Below are positions 1-14,300 of a stretch of 64,000 nucleotides of DNA, piece after piece. Origin of the DNA: Spirodela intermedia (Eukaryota; Streptophyta; Magnoliopsida; Alismatales; Araceae); assembly GCA_902729315.2 (NCBI GenBank), contig LR746270.1, positions 6,317,221-6,381,220 of the forward strand, read 5' to 3'. The position numbers were made by a program, and so were the translations under genes. The notes under the pieces were generated by a model. The model saw only the letters and a program-made list of their open reading frames with translations. It did no database searches and was not told where the DNA came from. Positions within the stretch are counted from its first letter, which is position 1. Each line of letters opens with the position of its first letter.

Positions 1-270
1 GGAAGAGGTCATAAAACCTTTTTTTCTCATAATTTAGTTTGTAGATCGTTAAAAGGATGATATCCACCACATCAATGGAGGGTAGCTTGAGATCAGAGAG
101 AGAGAGAAGAGGAACACCCCTTGGAGAGGGGACAGGAGATCGAACCATTTCGAAATGTGATCCGAAACCGATAATGGTCCGATCGGCCCATTAGTTCATA
201 AGTACAATTTTGAAAATATCTTTTAATATAGCAGTGAAGCTGGCGACTGGAGCAGGGAGGGAGACTAGCC
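1..270 (+). promoter_or_regulatory. RAD9 upstream region with a GGCCCATTA element
   Basis: The window starts inside non-coding DNA. A short GA run lies at about 95-109, and GGCCCATTA is at 185-193, about 80 bases before the RAD9 ATG. GGCCCA is the reverse complement of the site II core (TGGGCC) often found near housekeeping gene starts in plants. Promoter activity is inferred from motif and position only. Confidence 0.4.
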
Positions 271-3200
271 ATGGAGCTGTCCCTTGGCGGGAACGCTCTC
301 AGGACCTTCACCCGCTCCGTCACCTGCCTGGCCCGCGTCGGCAGCGAGCTCGTCGTTCAAGCTTCTGCTTCCAAGGTCGGTGATCGACCCTCCTGCGCTC
401 TCCCCCCCCAGATCACGGAGATCCGATTTCTATATCTTCCATGCGTTGATTCTTCTGTGGATTTGAAATCTGTTCGTGGATCAGCTGATCTTTCAGACGA
501 TCAACTCCTCTCGGACCGCATACCAGTCCGTATCCTACATGCCTGATTTCTTCGATTCGTATGCCGTCTCTCCGTCGACTACCGCCGGCGGCGCTAACCG
601 CGAGGTCCAGTGCAGCGTCCTCTTGAAGGCCATCTGCTCCATCTTCAGGACGCCGGTAAGCGCCGTCGACCGCCTTACCGTGGTCTTACCATCCCCGGAC
701 GCCCCAAAAATCCAGTGGACTCTGGAATGTTTCAGTGGTAGGTAGCCGAATGTTTCCCTAACTTCTACCTCCGTTCTCCATGGCGGTTATCTTCCTTTGG
801 AGGTGCTTGAGCCTGGATTGTGACCGGGGAAGTGTAGGGGTGAAGAAGACGTACTGGATCACCTGCAACGTTGAACCCGATGTGCACCAGCTTTCAATCG
901 ACAGGGAGAGGTATCCGAGCAGCTTCGTGGTGAGACCGCGGGACCTTGCGCGTCTGCTTGGGAATTTCCAGTCGACGTTGCAGGATATTACAATTATCGC
1001 AACGGATCCCTCTGCGGCGCCTTCCGATTCCTGGGATGTGATTGGCGGGAAGGTCGTTGAGTTCCGCAGTTATATTGATCCACTGAAAGGTGGGTTGTCT
1101 GCAAATCACGTGGGGGGAACAGAAAATTGGAGGCTCATCTCTCTCTTTTTCCGTATCTAATCGACCCGTGTGGCCTCTCCTCCGTGCATATTTTTCTATC
1201 AGACAACACTGACACAGCATTGCATACCCAGCTGTGGGTAGACCCTGCCGAAGAGTTCTTGCAGTACACACATTCCGGGGAACCTGTGGACGTGACATTT
1301 TGTGTGAAGGAACTGAAGGTATTGATTTTCCATTCGGTATGATGTTCCAGTTGTCAATTATCTTTTGCTGCTAATTTTTTGGTTTGATGGAGAAACACCT
1401 ACTTCCATAAAGTCTTTTCCACCTTCAATAATCTATTGCATATATGGTTACTTTAGTGCTTCTCTATGGCCATCCTCCATACCGACAATGGCATTCGCTT
1501 CCCTCCTTGTCATGTTGAATTCTTTGGCCTTTTACACTTGCATTTTTTTTTCCTGTTCTAATTATCATCATTGTGGCGCTGACCATTGACAGGTGAACAC
1601 TGGTCAAGAATTTTGGAACTTTTTGCCATACACATTTTGACATGATCCCCAATGGATGGGAGAAAAGCCTTAAAATGATGGGTGGTAGTAGAAAAGTGGA
1701 TCACGCCTTCGTTTCTCATCCTAGTTTCTTGCATTTGATGTATAACATGTGTGCATTAGTTGCTTAATATATTGTTTAGAGACGGGAAGGATCCTATCTC
1801 CTTCTTTATCATTATCAGAATAAAACAGACATAATTGATTTATTTTGATACCTGTGCTTCTCTTTTTAACGTTTTTAGTACTATATTGATCATCTAATCA
1901 GCCTATGTTGCTTCTCAAATTTAGGCATTTCTTTCGTTTTGTGAAGGATGCGAAGTTGACATTCTTCTGTGTTTCGAGAAAGCTGGCGAGTAAGCCATTC
2001 ATAGTTCCTATCCATTGTTTTTATTTTTCTCATGGTGTCCATTTTGATAGATAAACTGAGATCAGAATACTTCTATTTTTCTCAAGTTTCCTAATTTAAT
2101 TCTATGTGGAAACTTCTTTCTGTCTCAACAGACCGATTCTGATGGCACCAAAGTTCGGTTTTGATGATGCGTCCAATTCAGATTGTGATGCAACACTGGT
2201 TCTCTGTACTATGCTTGCGTCTCAACTTCCTGAAGGGAGCACTCCCCAGTGCCGAACACTGACCAGAGTAGGCTCTCAAGCAGAACACGCCAGGACTGGA
2301 ACTCAAACCCCTGTTGCTAACCAGCCTTCTGATAACGTGAACATATTATCTGAGCTCTCAGGTAACTACTCTTCATGGATAGCGTCTTGCCAGTGATAGT
2401 TTTGATGCCTAATAATGTGGCTGGCTTGCTAATGTTGACCAGGAATTGCTGTAAACATTTCTGATGTTGCCAGAGAAAGACGAGTCCAAGATGATGGAAA
2501 TCCAAGCTGCCCTTCTCATGTCACGATGGGGCCTAATTCAATGGATAGATCTAATAATCCTTCTGAAAGAGTTGATAGATTGTTCTCGTATCCTCACTGT
2601 GCATTTTCAGTAGATTTGGTAAGCAGAGAGACTTTGCTATTGAAAGTGTCAGCTCTTACGAGGTGATCCTTGGAAAGTGTTCTTTGCTGCAAGAACTTCA
2701 TGTTATTTATTATACATAATTATCTACCGGCATTATTTGCTTTTAATCATTCAACAACATTTATTTCTCTTTCAAGCAGATATCGTCGCTCAGTTATGTA
2801 ACTGAAACTATGAATTTGCCACCAACCAGATTTGAGTATGCTCTTTGTTCTTAAAAGTGCAGAAAAAATCAAGTAATACTTTGCAGGTTTTTCTTGACCA
2901 TTGCCATTCTATACAGATTGGGATCCTATTTTCTTCCCTACTTGTTGATCATTATTCTAATGTAGTTTATCATTTCTTCTCCATGACAAGGATTTCTTCT
3001 TTGATGAGATTCAATCTTTCTCAGGTTTCTACCGCTACTTTTTCCTTGATCAGGTCGACTCAATGAGTTGACTACTCATGTATGAGGACCTGTGCTAGGA
3101 CCAGGGAAAAACTACCTTAAATTGCCCATGCATGCAAACATTGAACCGGAAGTAATAACTATTCCTTTGCATTAGCCAATTATTTTTCCTGATTTTTTAG

Positions 3201-3934
3201 ATGAAATTAGTTTACCGTAATGTATATCATTTTCAGTTAACACCAAGGAATATCATGGGGCCTATTTCCCATTTTTTCAGTATATTCATCTCCCTTCCCT
3301 GATTTAATGCACAGAAGGTTTCTCAATGGATTTTGCAGGTCATCATGAGGCTGATTTCTCTTTTTATTTTCTTTATTCATCCTTCAGTCTTTCTTTCATA
3401 TTCTACATGAGCATTGAACATGCTATTGATCATTGTTTTAATGTATTCGAATCCCAAACGTATAATTGGCTTCTAGCTTTCAGAACCCAAGGCAGTGCCA
3501 CCTGTGCCCATTTATCCATTCCAGGACTCCCACCCACTCTGTGGAGCATGCGATCCTAAGCTGTTTCTGAACTACCCATTAGATCCTGTTATATCTTTGA
3601 CCTTTCTATCTTGATCTCAATCTATGTTTTGATTTATTTCATTATATTTTAATTAGTTTTTTGCCTTGACCCAAGCCACGAAATAGATCTCCTTGCAACA
3701 TGGAAACCAATCATCTGGACGAGCTTCAAGGTAATTCCCAAATCAAATCATAATGTTGGAAAGTTCCATACGCTCTTTAACCAATTTCCTTTCCAATGTT
3801 TTGCAGAGAGTGCAGAGATGGCCAGTGATCACTGCTCAAAGCATCATGCTAGTAACTGGTTGGATGAAGATGATGAGGATGAGGAGGATGAGGATGATGG
3901 GGGAGCGTTCATCCCATCAACGCCTCCATTTTAG
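271..3934 (+). CDS. RAD9: RAD9 checkpoint protein, 9-1-1 clamp subunit
   Basis: Ten exons give a continuous frame: 271-375, 485-737, 838-1089, 1203-1318, 1925-1989, 2132-2361, 2443-2618, 2780-2835, 3687-3730, 3807-3934 (1425 nt, 474 aa). The N-terminal 270 or so residues match the Rad9 PCNA-like fold; conserved stretches include LGNFQSTLQD, the CVKELKAFLSFCE block (split by an intron) and MAPKFGFDD. The C-terminal part is low-complexity and ends in an acidic tail (DEDDEDEEDEDD) followed by FIPSTPPF. In the known family Rad9 forms a ring with RAD1 and HUS1 that is loaded at damaged DNA and activates checkpoint kinase signalling in the nucleus. The start is the first ATG of exon 1. The longest intron (2836-3686) holds a coding-like stretch near 3484-3560, which I left out because it meets a stop in the required phase. 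The gene is tail-to-tail with PMS1, 850 bases away. Confidence 0.9.
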
Positions 3935-4784
3935 GGACAACAAGAGCCGCTCTCCTCTCCTCCTGCCGCCAAATTATTGACTTTGCCTTGAAAAATTCAA
4001 ATTCGTTGACTCTCCATAAGTGAACTTCTAATCCTGGCAACATAGTTAACACTTGGCTGACTGGTCGTTTTTTCCACAGCAGGTTTGGCATTCAGTCCAA
4101 GCCCTATGTAGCTATAATTGAAGTGTCATGGGTTAGTCTCTGGTTCAGAAAAAAAATGTTAAGATCTTTGTGGTTGACCTTGAACCATGGTTTTATTTAT
4201 CTGCGTGATTATTTCCAAAAATAGGCTGGTAAGAAAGGTGCATTGACTGACTAGTCTCCAGGTCATGGTATGAAATCCGACAAGCTAAGCTAAAAAATAT
4301 ATATCGCCATTTTTGTTTGTTGACCTTTAGCTATGGTTTTTATTGATCCGCGTGTTCATTTTAACTAATTTGATCTGAAAAATAAGAAATTAAGGTACCA
4401 AATTTGGGAACTGACGCATTGAATCGCATTGATTTGCCCAGCAACAGGCCCCATCCGGCCCCCTTCCTCTTTACTCCACTGCCCAAGGTGGAAAGTCGGT
4501 GCTTAAATTATTAATTTTCTGATGATATTTTTACGAAAAAAAATGTGGGTAAGAAAAAAAAGCCCGAAAATGGACATGTATACACACTGGCGACCTTGGG
4601 TAGTTCTCAAAATCTGAACTTTCGGGGCAGACTAGTAAATAAAGCGGCTCCATTGAGGGAAAAACCGGCTGGTCTGTACATGGCATTCCCATTCTCATCT
4701 GTCCTTTCATAGAAGAAGAGAGAAACATATACAAGAATAAGGCACGTCACTTGCCTTTGGGAGCTGAATGGAAGGACCGTCGGA
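3935..4784. other. Intergenic gap between convergent RAD9 and PMS1
   Basis: No gene is visible. It must contain both 3' UTRs. A weak direct duplication is visible: the stretch around 4160-4225 (TTGACCTT..CATGGTTTTATTTATCTGCGTG) resembles 4314-4378 (TTGACCTTTAG..ATGGTTTTTATTGATCCGCGTG). Confidence 0.5.
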
Positions 4785-5239
4785 TCAGGGCGCCGCCGAG
4801 ATGCTGGTCAAGTCCACCAAGTGCCGCATCGTCGGCCGGCCATGGGGACAGTTCCATGGGGACTTGAGGCCCGCCAGGTTCTGGACTATCTGTGGCCCAT
4901 AAGGAAGGGGTAGCATGTGAGTCCAACTGAGGGAGGCAAGAAGATGGAAAAACTGAAGCGTCAATAAGCAGCTTATTAGAGAATGAAAGTCATTGGAGGA
5001 TTAGACGGGCATTTGGTTTGAATTTATGGACTCTCTGTCTGTCTCTGTCTCTCTGTGTCTCTGTCTCTCTGTCTCTCTGTCTCTCTGTCTCTCTGTCTCT
5101 CTGTCTCTGTCTCTGTCTCTGTCTCTGTCTCTGTCTCTGTCTCTGTCTCTGTCTCTGTCTCTGTCTCTGTCTCTATCTCTGTCTCTATCTCTGTCTCTAT
5201 CTCTGTCTCTGTCTGTCTCTGTCTGTCTCTGTCTGTCCG

Positions 5240-5334
<95 letters not shown>

Positions 5335-8300
5335 CTCGCTCATAAAAATGCAGCATCAACGAGCAGCTTCTCACTCACTGGGCAGCATATTTTTCCTCAG
5401 CCAGTGCACGAGTGATGGTGGGAGGTGCTTTCATGTGGAAAAAGGTTATCCATCACCCCAAATCTCTCATAATAAAATGGTTTCAGGCCTCAATTCCTGG
5501 CTGCTGCAGAAGAAATACCCAGTGCTCCTCTCTTGGCCCTCTCTCTACTCAATCAAACCGTTTGGCCCTCATCTATGCCCGCACAGCTCCACATGAAGTG
5601 GATCCATGCAACCTCTGTGTGTGGAACTTGGCTGATCCAAATTGCTCGATTATGTCCTATGATTTCTCAAACACACTTCAAGTTCTTTCATCGAATGGGA
5701 CTGTGTGGCATGAAGTGACCATATCAACCTTAACAATATCAAACAGTTCTCATCACCAAATTTCCTCACTGGTTTCTCAAAAGATTGGTCAAAGAACAAT
5801 CCACCCCACCCCCCCAGAAGAGAGATCCGAATTGCATTATTAACGATTTAAAAGGAAATGGAAAAAATTAATTTATCAGGTTTATTAAAGCTGGTATCAA
5901 ATATAAAACCAATATATTTGGAAGAGGTCGCTACTAGAAAAAAACCAAAATAAAAAGAAAGGGGATCACCTTCTGCATTTCGTTCTTTGCAAGGGGATCC
6001 CCGATCATAATAGAAGAGCGACAAGCACGCGAAGCCAGCATAGAGCGGACTCTTGATGGACAGAGAGAATCTTGAGTGTCCATTTTGTAGCTACTGATTA
6101 TAGAGCACTCCCCATGAGCATCAGAAAGGATGGAAATGAGTTCCTTAACATCTGTTTCAACGACGTTGCAGAACCAGGTGTCTTCAGAATGACTAGTCTA
6201 CTAAACCCACTATTTTTATATGCAAAAAGACCAAAATATGATTACCTTCCACTCCAAAAGTCATATTCTTACTGAAAGGCACAGCTGTTAACAGAAAATG
6301 TTGGCCAGGGGGAGCATCAACGTCCTCAACAAGAGAAAAACCATTTTTCCTGTAGACATAAATACAAGGACCAAGTGATACAAAAAAGGAAGAGTTGTCA
6401 AAAGTCAACGGCTAAAAAGTTACTAGTGTACATAACCATGCACAGACAAGAACTAGGTATCACTTGCCGAATAGAAGAAAAAATTCGAGTTCTATGGGGG
6501 GATCAGAGGTGCTTTCAGAAGATAGCAAGATAGAGAAGATAATCCTGCATGGTTAAGAGAAATGCATTTTTCTCCTATTTTTTATTTTAAATTTTATAGG
6601 CGACGAATTTAGGTTGAGAAAAGGTTATTCGATAGACTTAATACGTGATAAATCGCACTTTTTTTTCTCTTTTCAGATCAGCGAATTTTTATGTTACCCT
6701 CTCTTCATGTTCTCCCTTCGATGTCTCTGCATTACACCACGACAGCAGATGAAATAATCTGCCAGAAGATTCTACAGATCTGCAGTAACCTGTTTTTGAT
6801 ATGTAAAACCCAGAGCTGAGCAATTCTTTGATTATTCTGCGTCAGACAAAAAGAATAGCCCTGGTCAGGCCAAGCCTTTAATAGTCTTTAGCTGTATCTA
6901 TATGAATATCAATAAAGTCGGGAAAACATTGTGAAAGGACCCCAAAGATGCCTGCCTAATGTAGAGGATTCTCCATCCCAAGAATTAGCTAAAGTTAGAT
7001 AAGTCAACCGTAAGTCGTGTAAAACGCAGCTGATTATAACCATATAGGATAGTCTCGGAGTACTTCTTTCTTAAGAATTTTAATTGTTATTTTTCTCACT
7101 AGGCCAAAATCACCCCTGACAAGTGACTACACCAGAAGATATATTACTCATTTGGCTAATATTTTGTTGGCTATATAGGGGCATCCTTTTTTCTGATCAT
7201 ATCAATAAAACTCCTATAATTTCTTTAGTTCGACGGTCTGTGAGCTTTTCTCCAACCTGTTTGAGATTCAGCCTCCTCCTTCCAACTTTACAGGTTGTGA
7301 TGCTACATCAATATCTAAGATCCTTGACTTCTCACACAACTTATGCATCAAGAAGCTTCTCCAGTAAATGATCATTCTTGATGATGGCAGCACTCTGGTG
7401 CCCCTCTTCCAGAGAACCCATGACATGAAAAATCCCCACGAAGATGCAATCATTCAAGAGGAAAATGGTGATAAAGAATGAAGTTCTTCCAAAGATGTTG
7501 TGATATCCTAAAAAGATTTTTTCTGTACATTACCAAAAGAGTCACTACTGGTGAAGTCTAAAAGTAACCTACTGATTAGTGACATTAAGGGCTAACCATA
7601 ACCATTCGTCCAACCCTGGCACCAGTGCCTTTGAACATTCGATCAACATATTTTCCGTGTACCACCAATTTATATCTCATATATTTGAGTTTTATGTGGC
7701 AACATAATTTAATATAGTAACATGGATTCCCAGAGGAAGACCCATCCAGATGCATTTCACAGTCGATACATAAGGAAAACCAAATCCTCTACCTTATAAA
7801 ATGTGACATATAATCAACAAGATTGTCCAATTAAATTGCACAATTAAAAGCAGCTCAAGGAAAGGCAATTCAATGGGCTAAAACAATTGAATGAGAGTTA
7901 ACTGATGGACAGGGTTTGGGACTTAACAATTCTGAAGCAAGCGTACCTAATTACTTCCGTATGCATAAACGCAATTACTTCCTCTTCTGGTGACAGCTCT
8001 AACCTCAGAGGCCTGTAGCATTGAAAAAGAAAGGATGAAAAAGCGTAAGACTCTCCAAGTGATGAATCCTTTTTAAGGCACTGGTCATCAAAAACAGTAC
8101 ACCGTTCTGTGAATGCAATCATTTCAGTCTGAAATTATTTTCATCCGTTCTGTCAAGACACCGGTGAATCCTTTTAAATATAACTATTTCAATCCGTAGT
8201 ACTCTGTTCAATAGGCTTGTTGATGAGTGCCTAAAATACAAAGCACAAGAAAAGGGAAAGAAACTCACTTAAGTAGTGGCTGTTGGCTCAAGTTAGTCGA

Positions 8301-11300
8301 TCGCGCAAGTCGTTCAAAATTATATTTTTCATCCGCAGCATGCTGCAAGTTGAGGCAACGAAAGGAAGGAAGTTTTTAGAGTCGTCTGAAGCTCATATGT
8401 TCCAAAATTTCTTCTATAAAAAGGAAAAAAAGACTATTCTAATAAGATTCAAGCTTCTCATGAGAGAAATTTTCAAGAAACATTGAAGAAAGGATCAGAA
8501 GAGAGGATCATTCCCATGAGACTAACAGCGAAAAAAAGATCTTGGAGCCTTACTTGATCAACAATGAATAAGTCTTGATCTAACTTCCCAATAATAAAAC
8601 CAAGATTGAATTGTCCAATGACCTGATAAGAAGTACGCATCCTGTCAGTCACGTTTTCCTCAGAACTGAATCTAACAAGACCAATCACCATGGGAAAGGT
8701 GGTGAATAAAAAGCTATGAAAAGAAAAAAAAAATCTGCACTAAAGACTAACTAGAGATTAGCCAAGACATGTATCCACGTGCCACAGTCGCCAGTAAGAA
8801 AAACAAGGAATAGAAGTCCGTGCGTTTTGCTGATAAAGGTAGCAGAGGGCAGGCATATTGCTGATAGACGAACCTTTTGTGCGTGATGGAAGATTAAAAA
8901 AAGAAAATGGAACGAACGATACAACACACCAGTTAAAAAAACAATATGAACATTATTATAGAATGTCTGCCATCAGAAGTCCAAAGAAAAATAAAGGCAA
9001 GAGACTGGTACCCACATTTTTTTCATTCCAAGAGAACTTTTAAAGAAAGTTGTCATACTAGACTAAAAAAACAAATTTTTAATACAAACTCATACGAAGC
9101 TTCAGAAACTGTCCAAGGAACATTATCCCAAAGTTATGATTTCCAATGAAGTTGACTCTGGGGACCGTAGGAACAACAAAAAGGACCAACACAAACGCCA
9201 GCTGACGGCACAAGTAAAAAAAATTATGAGACAACCCAGTGCTAAAATCAAAACATGGACAAATATTGTTCTCTATGGAAAGCCGCTTTGAGTAAACCAG
9301 TGGTAAAAAAAAAAGTTCGTAAAAGACAGGAAGACAGATGTCCACTCATTCAACTAACAAGAAAATTATCACCGGACGAAATGGTCAGATACATTTGTAA
9401 AAAAAAATACAAGATCAGCCAAATCTAGACACAAAATGACAATCAGCTGCGTTCTGTTGGAAGATCTAAACAAAGAAAAAAAAAACGGAAAGTAACAGAC
9501 TAGTTGACAAAGGAAGCAAGATATTCAACGTAGGAAATTGTACGAAAAACATGTAAGGATCTATATCTGCAAAATATGACTTAAATAATCTCCCATGGCT
9601 AGGTTAGCATTTCAGTGAATTATTGCATATAATCTAACATAGAGTCATTTACTAGACAGTATCCTCATTTTACATCTCATGAGAAGAAAGAATCTACAGG
9701 ATCCTATACTCATCACATTTTACGGGTGCCAGAATGGGAGGAAAAACCTTCATTCTTCCAAAGTCTTGTTTTCTGAAATATTTCTCCAACTCGATGGTAG
9801 CTGCCGTCAGTAGCTCAGCTTTGTCGTTCTCATTTTCTGATTGAGAAATGGTTAACGTTGCCGCAGTGTAGCACCTAAAACATCATAAAAAATAATAAAT
9901 AAATGAGAAAAAAATAGCTGAGAATCCTTATACATGTCAGACTAACAAAGAAAACAATAATATGATGACCTTCGAGTATTTATTCTTTTGTTTGAGATGA
10001 TTGAATGAAAACGTGAGCACTGAGTCCTTCTAGCTCTAACTGCATTGATGTTAAATTGCAGAAAAGAAGATCCTCCGGAAGAACAGGCCTTTAATGAGCT
10101 GGCAGTTTCATTATCTGATGTAGGGCTGGAAAGACAACCAGCCAAATTTTCAGCATTCTCAATAGGTGGAGTTTGTCTGTCCACATCATCTGGGTATAAA
10201 GATAAATCCTGGCACTTTAAATCTTCCTAGAAAATATAGAGAGATTCATAGTCAGGATCACAAACATCAAAGTGAAAGTACATAAACATAATAATCAGTA
10301 AGAGTTCGGATATGAACACGCAACATATTTCCAATAGAAGTATATGATCATCTAACAAATGGATATTACCGCATCTACAAGAGTTAAAATCTGAGAAAGA
10401 TTTTCTGCTTGAATCCTTTGATCTCTAGTGTACGACAAATCCAGTCAAAGCAGCTAGGATGATATAAATATTCAGGTCGTACACTGTAATCAACGTATAA
10501 AAGATTTTTCAGAGAGAATACAGGAAACCTTTGCTTCATTAGAGCAAATGAATCATACAACAAGAATATGAAGATTTCAAAGAATAATAACACGAGAAAA
10601 AGAATACAAAACCTGATAAAATAAAATTTGATATAAAATAAACTATGACAGTGTATATACAGGAATGTATTTGTAGTGTACAGAAGAACAGAAGAGGGAA
10701 GTGCTTCAAAAAACTGTATCTGGAGTATGTCTCAATAAGAAGGTAGGTAAGCATGCGGTAGACTCAATATCAAATATCTCACGCTCCAAAAAAAAAAAAA
10801 GGGAAAAAGAAGAATCTTATAAAGCTTACTTTGAAAATAGTAATATTGGTAAAATTAAACGCGAAATGCATGTATGACATTCAAACGACGTGAAACGCAA
10901 AAGTTATATATCATTTTCTTCTGAATAATCCATTTGACAATAGCATGACTTTGATCCTGCTAAATAGGAACAGAGAGAATGGAATATGTTGGTTTCTAAA
11001 GACAATAAACCTGAAAGATAAATCCACTCACTCCACATTATGCTCCATTCTACAAACTTACATTTTTCGTAAAAATTGCATTTTTCATAATTAGGTTTAT
11101 GTGCTTAAATGTGTCAAGTAACTCCCCTGTAGAGCAAACAACAGCAAGACCACAAACATCTTTTTTGCTCACTTTATGATTAAGCAGTCTCCATGTCCAA
11201 GTGAGCATACATTTTATTGATATTACCATGACAAAACATGGAATTACGGTATGTTAGAATGGTTAGTAGCTATCAGCAACTGAAAGTGACGCCAATATAA

Positions 11301-14300
11301 ACAGCATACGCACGACCTGGCTAAGGATGTAATGAAGTTTCCAATCATAAAATGGCGTACCACTATTAGATTGATATAAGATAAAATAGATATCAAAAGA
11401 AATTGTGTACATTGATTATATCTAAAGTACTTGCTAAATTATCTTTCACATACCTCATTTTTTCCGACACAACATACAGGAGAGCTATGAACTTTCATCT
11501 TTTCCATGACATTACACGACCCAGAATTTTCCAAGAATTTATTTTGACTGGTCTCTGAGGAAGTATCGTCTTGAAGATAAGAGGAAAGCATTTCAAAACA
11601 TGTAGTATCGGCTTCTGAAGTTGTTTTCCCTTCTTGGGCCAGCGTGATATTGTTTCTCAGCACAGGCAATTCAGAACATACACTACTTTCATCCTTCCTC
11701 TTCTTCACATCTACAAATTTGGTGAGAGAAGATTGAACGAACTTTAGTCCAGAGGATGAGTTGGCATTTGCAACAACATCACACTTAACTAATCTTCCAG
11801 GAGGAGAGGCATGAGAGCTTCTGGATTGTGTACACTGATATGCAGTCAAAATTTCATGCTGCTCATCTTGGGCACTATATTTCGCCTTCTTTGTTACAGG
11901 AATTTCGCCCCTGATTGGAGAAGTCACTTTGTCCCCATGAACATCTCGGTCAATTACTTCAATCATCTTAGAAGAAATATCATCTGACACAAAGTCTTGA
12001 CAGCTGCCAGCTTCTAGTTGCTCATTGTCTATAATAGTAAGTGGTCTAGCTGATGTAGGGAGATCATTGCCGCTATCAGGAGTATCTGAGTCATTAGCAT
12101 CCATCTCCTCAATGGACTCAATCTTGCTAATAGTATAGCCACACTGGCCGGGAGAATAAATCTTCTCTATCTCTTCCCTTAGAGAACTGATGAGAAAGCA
12201 CTCATCTGAGAAGAAAATCTTCCTTTTATCAGGAGTTACATTTACATCATATGATTGTGTTGGCATGATGATGTTAAGGATGACAATAGGGTACTGCTTT
12301 GAATTTGAGGACTTGTACAATTCATTCACAAGCTTCCCAACTTTCGGCATATCCACAGGACGTCCATTGACATAAAAAAATTGTCTATCACCTAGATTAC
12401 GACCAGTCCCCTGCCTGGGTTTCGATAGAAAGCCCTCAACCGTGATGGCCTCGGATACAGATAAACTCAGTGGTTCGAGGCACGTGAAAGTGTTCAGACC
12501 AAATGTATTTATGATGTTATCTTTAAGAGAACTACTTCCTTGAGTCTTAAGTACCACAGATTTCGCATTCTTCCCAGTCGTATTCGTGCAAACAAACCGG
12601 ACGCCTTTTGCAACCAGTGCATATGCCTAAAAGGAAAAAGAAGGATGTAAGTTCAGTTGCTATGTCAGATGCACATAGAGAAGCAGGCATGATATTTTAG
12701 TGATTTGAATATGAACGCAAATCTGAGGAAAATGAGAGCTATATACAAAACCTTATTATTTCACACAAAAAAGGCAAATCCTACCAGCAGAGATAAAAAA
12801 ACAACTAGAACAAGCTCCACAAGACCACTTTTATACATAAGCCATTCTTCAAAGCGTTATACTCTATGCACTCTGGGGAAAGATTAGAGATGCTTTTTAG
12901 TTGACTAAAATCCAAATGCCACTTAGTGCTGACAGGAACAGGAACAGGAACAGGAACATGAACCTAGGCATGGATGCTAGTTGGCCTAACCTGAATGTCT
13001 TTTCGAACATGAGCTCTTCAGTGATTCATCATTTCAGACTTTATATGACAATCGCATTGTACACTAAATTATACTCATCAGGATGAAAAGTAATTCTAAA
13101 GCTATGACCACCGTCATGAAAATATTACATGATAATCAAGCCATATAAATCACATATGGTATACAACCAGAACAAATTCACGTGGAATTAGAGAATATAG
13201 TTTCCTCACATTCAGTAAAGAAACAAGCTTCCCATATTCTCGTCGGATATTACGACTAAATTCCTTTCTTCTTACTGGCAAAGTGGAAAACAAATTCTCA
13301 ATAGTGACAGTTGTGCCAACTTGCCGAGCTATTTTTCTTTCAGATTTTATTATACCGGATTGGTCAAAGGTCAAGTGCGTGCCCACTGGCTCATTCTTAG
13401 TTCTTGTCTCCAAAGACAGGCTCCCCAATGCACAAAGAGAGCTCAAGGCCTCCCCTCTAAAGCCAAACGTTGTCAATGACTGAAGATCAGGAAAGTTTGA
13501 TATCTTAGAGGTGTGATGCTTCAGTGCAAGAACCTGCAAGGAATAGAGCGACCAGTAACTCAGTCCTGGGAAGAAGAAAAAGTTCATAACAAACAATAAA
13601 AAGGATTATGCAATTTCTCTGAATTTCTACAACTAGAAAAGAGCTCTCTGAATTACCACACTATCACTAGTTAACTAAAAAAGGCATTCTTTTCACCAGA
13701 TCTATGCTCAAAGGTAGGAGGGAAATTTTGAAGGTTAATGCCCGGTAACTGGTTTTAACAGGCTGAGTGAAAGACGTAAAAGTTTATTGGTCTTTTGATG
13801 ATTCATTATTCCATGAAATTACTCCAGGGTACTAAATAAAGGAAGGCCTGCTTATTTTGAGAACCTTCGAGCCCATACAGCTCAGGAAATTGCAGGGAGC
13901 TTCATCCGTGAGGTGGTCTGGTTACATCAGGCGTGCTATACGATGAAGAAGAAAACACATTTATGAGCCAGCTTCCAGCAATGACACGTACTAGTAATGA
14001 TCTCTACCCATTAAAAGAGGAAAGGCTTCGTCAAAGAATGCATGAGATGAATTATTATTCATAAAAGAGGTCTGTCAGCCTAATCCTCAACAATCGGAAA
14101 CTAAATGGATGCATCAGATAAAGACATTCATAAACCACGGCAGCTATGGAACCAAGATGCCCAATTAGAAATTGAATTGGGACATGAAAGTCTGGAATGG
14201 CTGAGAAAATTATGAGCGATTTTTTCATTACATGGAACATAAATAATTCATAGTATAAGAACTTAACTAAAAACAAGTGTATGAGTTAAAATAATTTATC

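Noticed and set aside
3484-3560. Possible extra RAD9 exon (proline-rich in one frame)
   Set aside because: In the phase required by the upstream exon it meets a stop. Exon 2780-2835 joins in perfect phase directly to 3687-3730.
5018-5596. Long ORFs on both strands across the CT repeat (up to 192 codons)
   Set aside because: Low-complexity LCLCLC/SLSLSL and ERERER translations produced by the microsatellite, lying in the last PMS1 intron.
5412-5843. 143-codon plus-strand ORF
   Set aside because: No recognised domain, antisense inside a PMS1 intron, no sign of splicing partners or conserved motifs.
7268-7453. Minus-strand ORF between PMS1 exons, considered as an extra exon
   Set aside because: The MutL domain is already continuous across exons 7947-8012 and 6246-6349 (junction phase and sequence agree).
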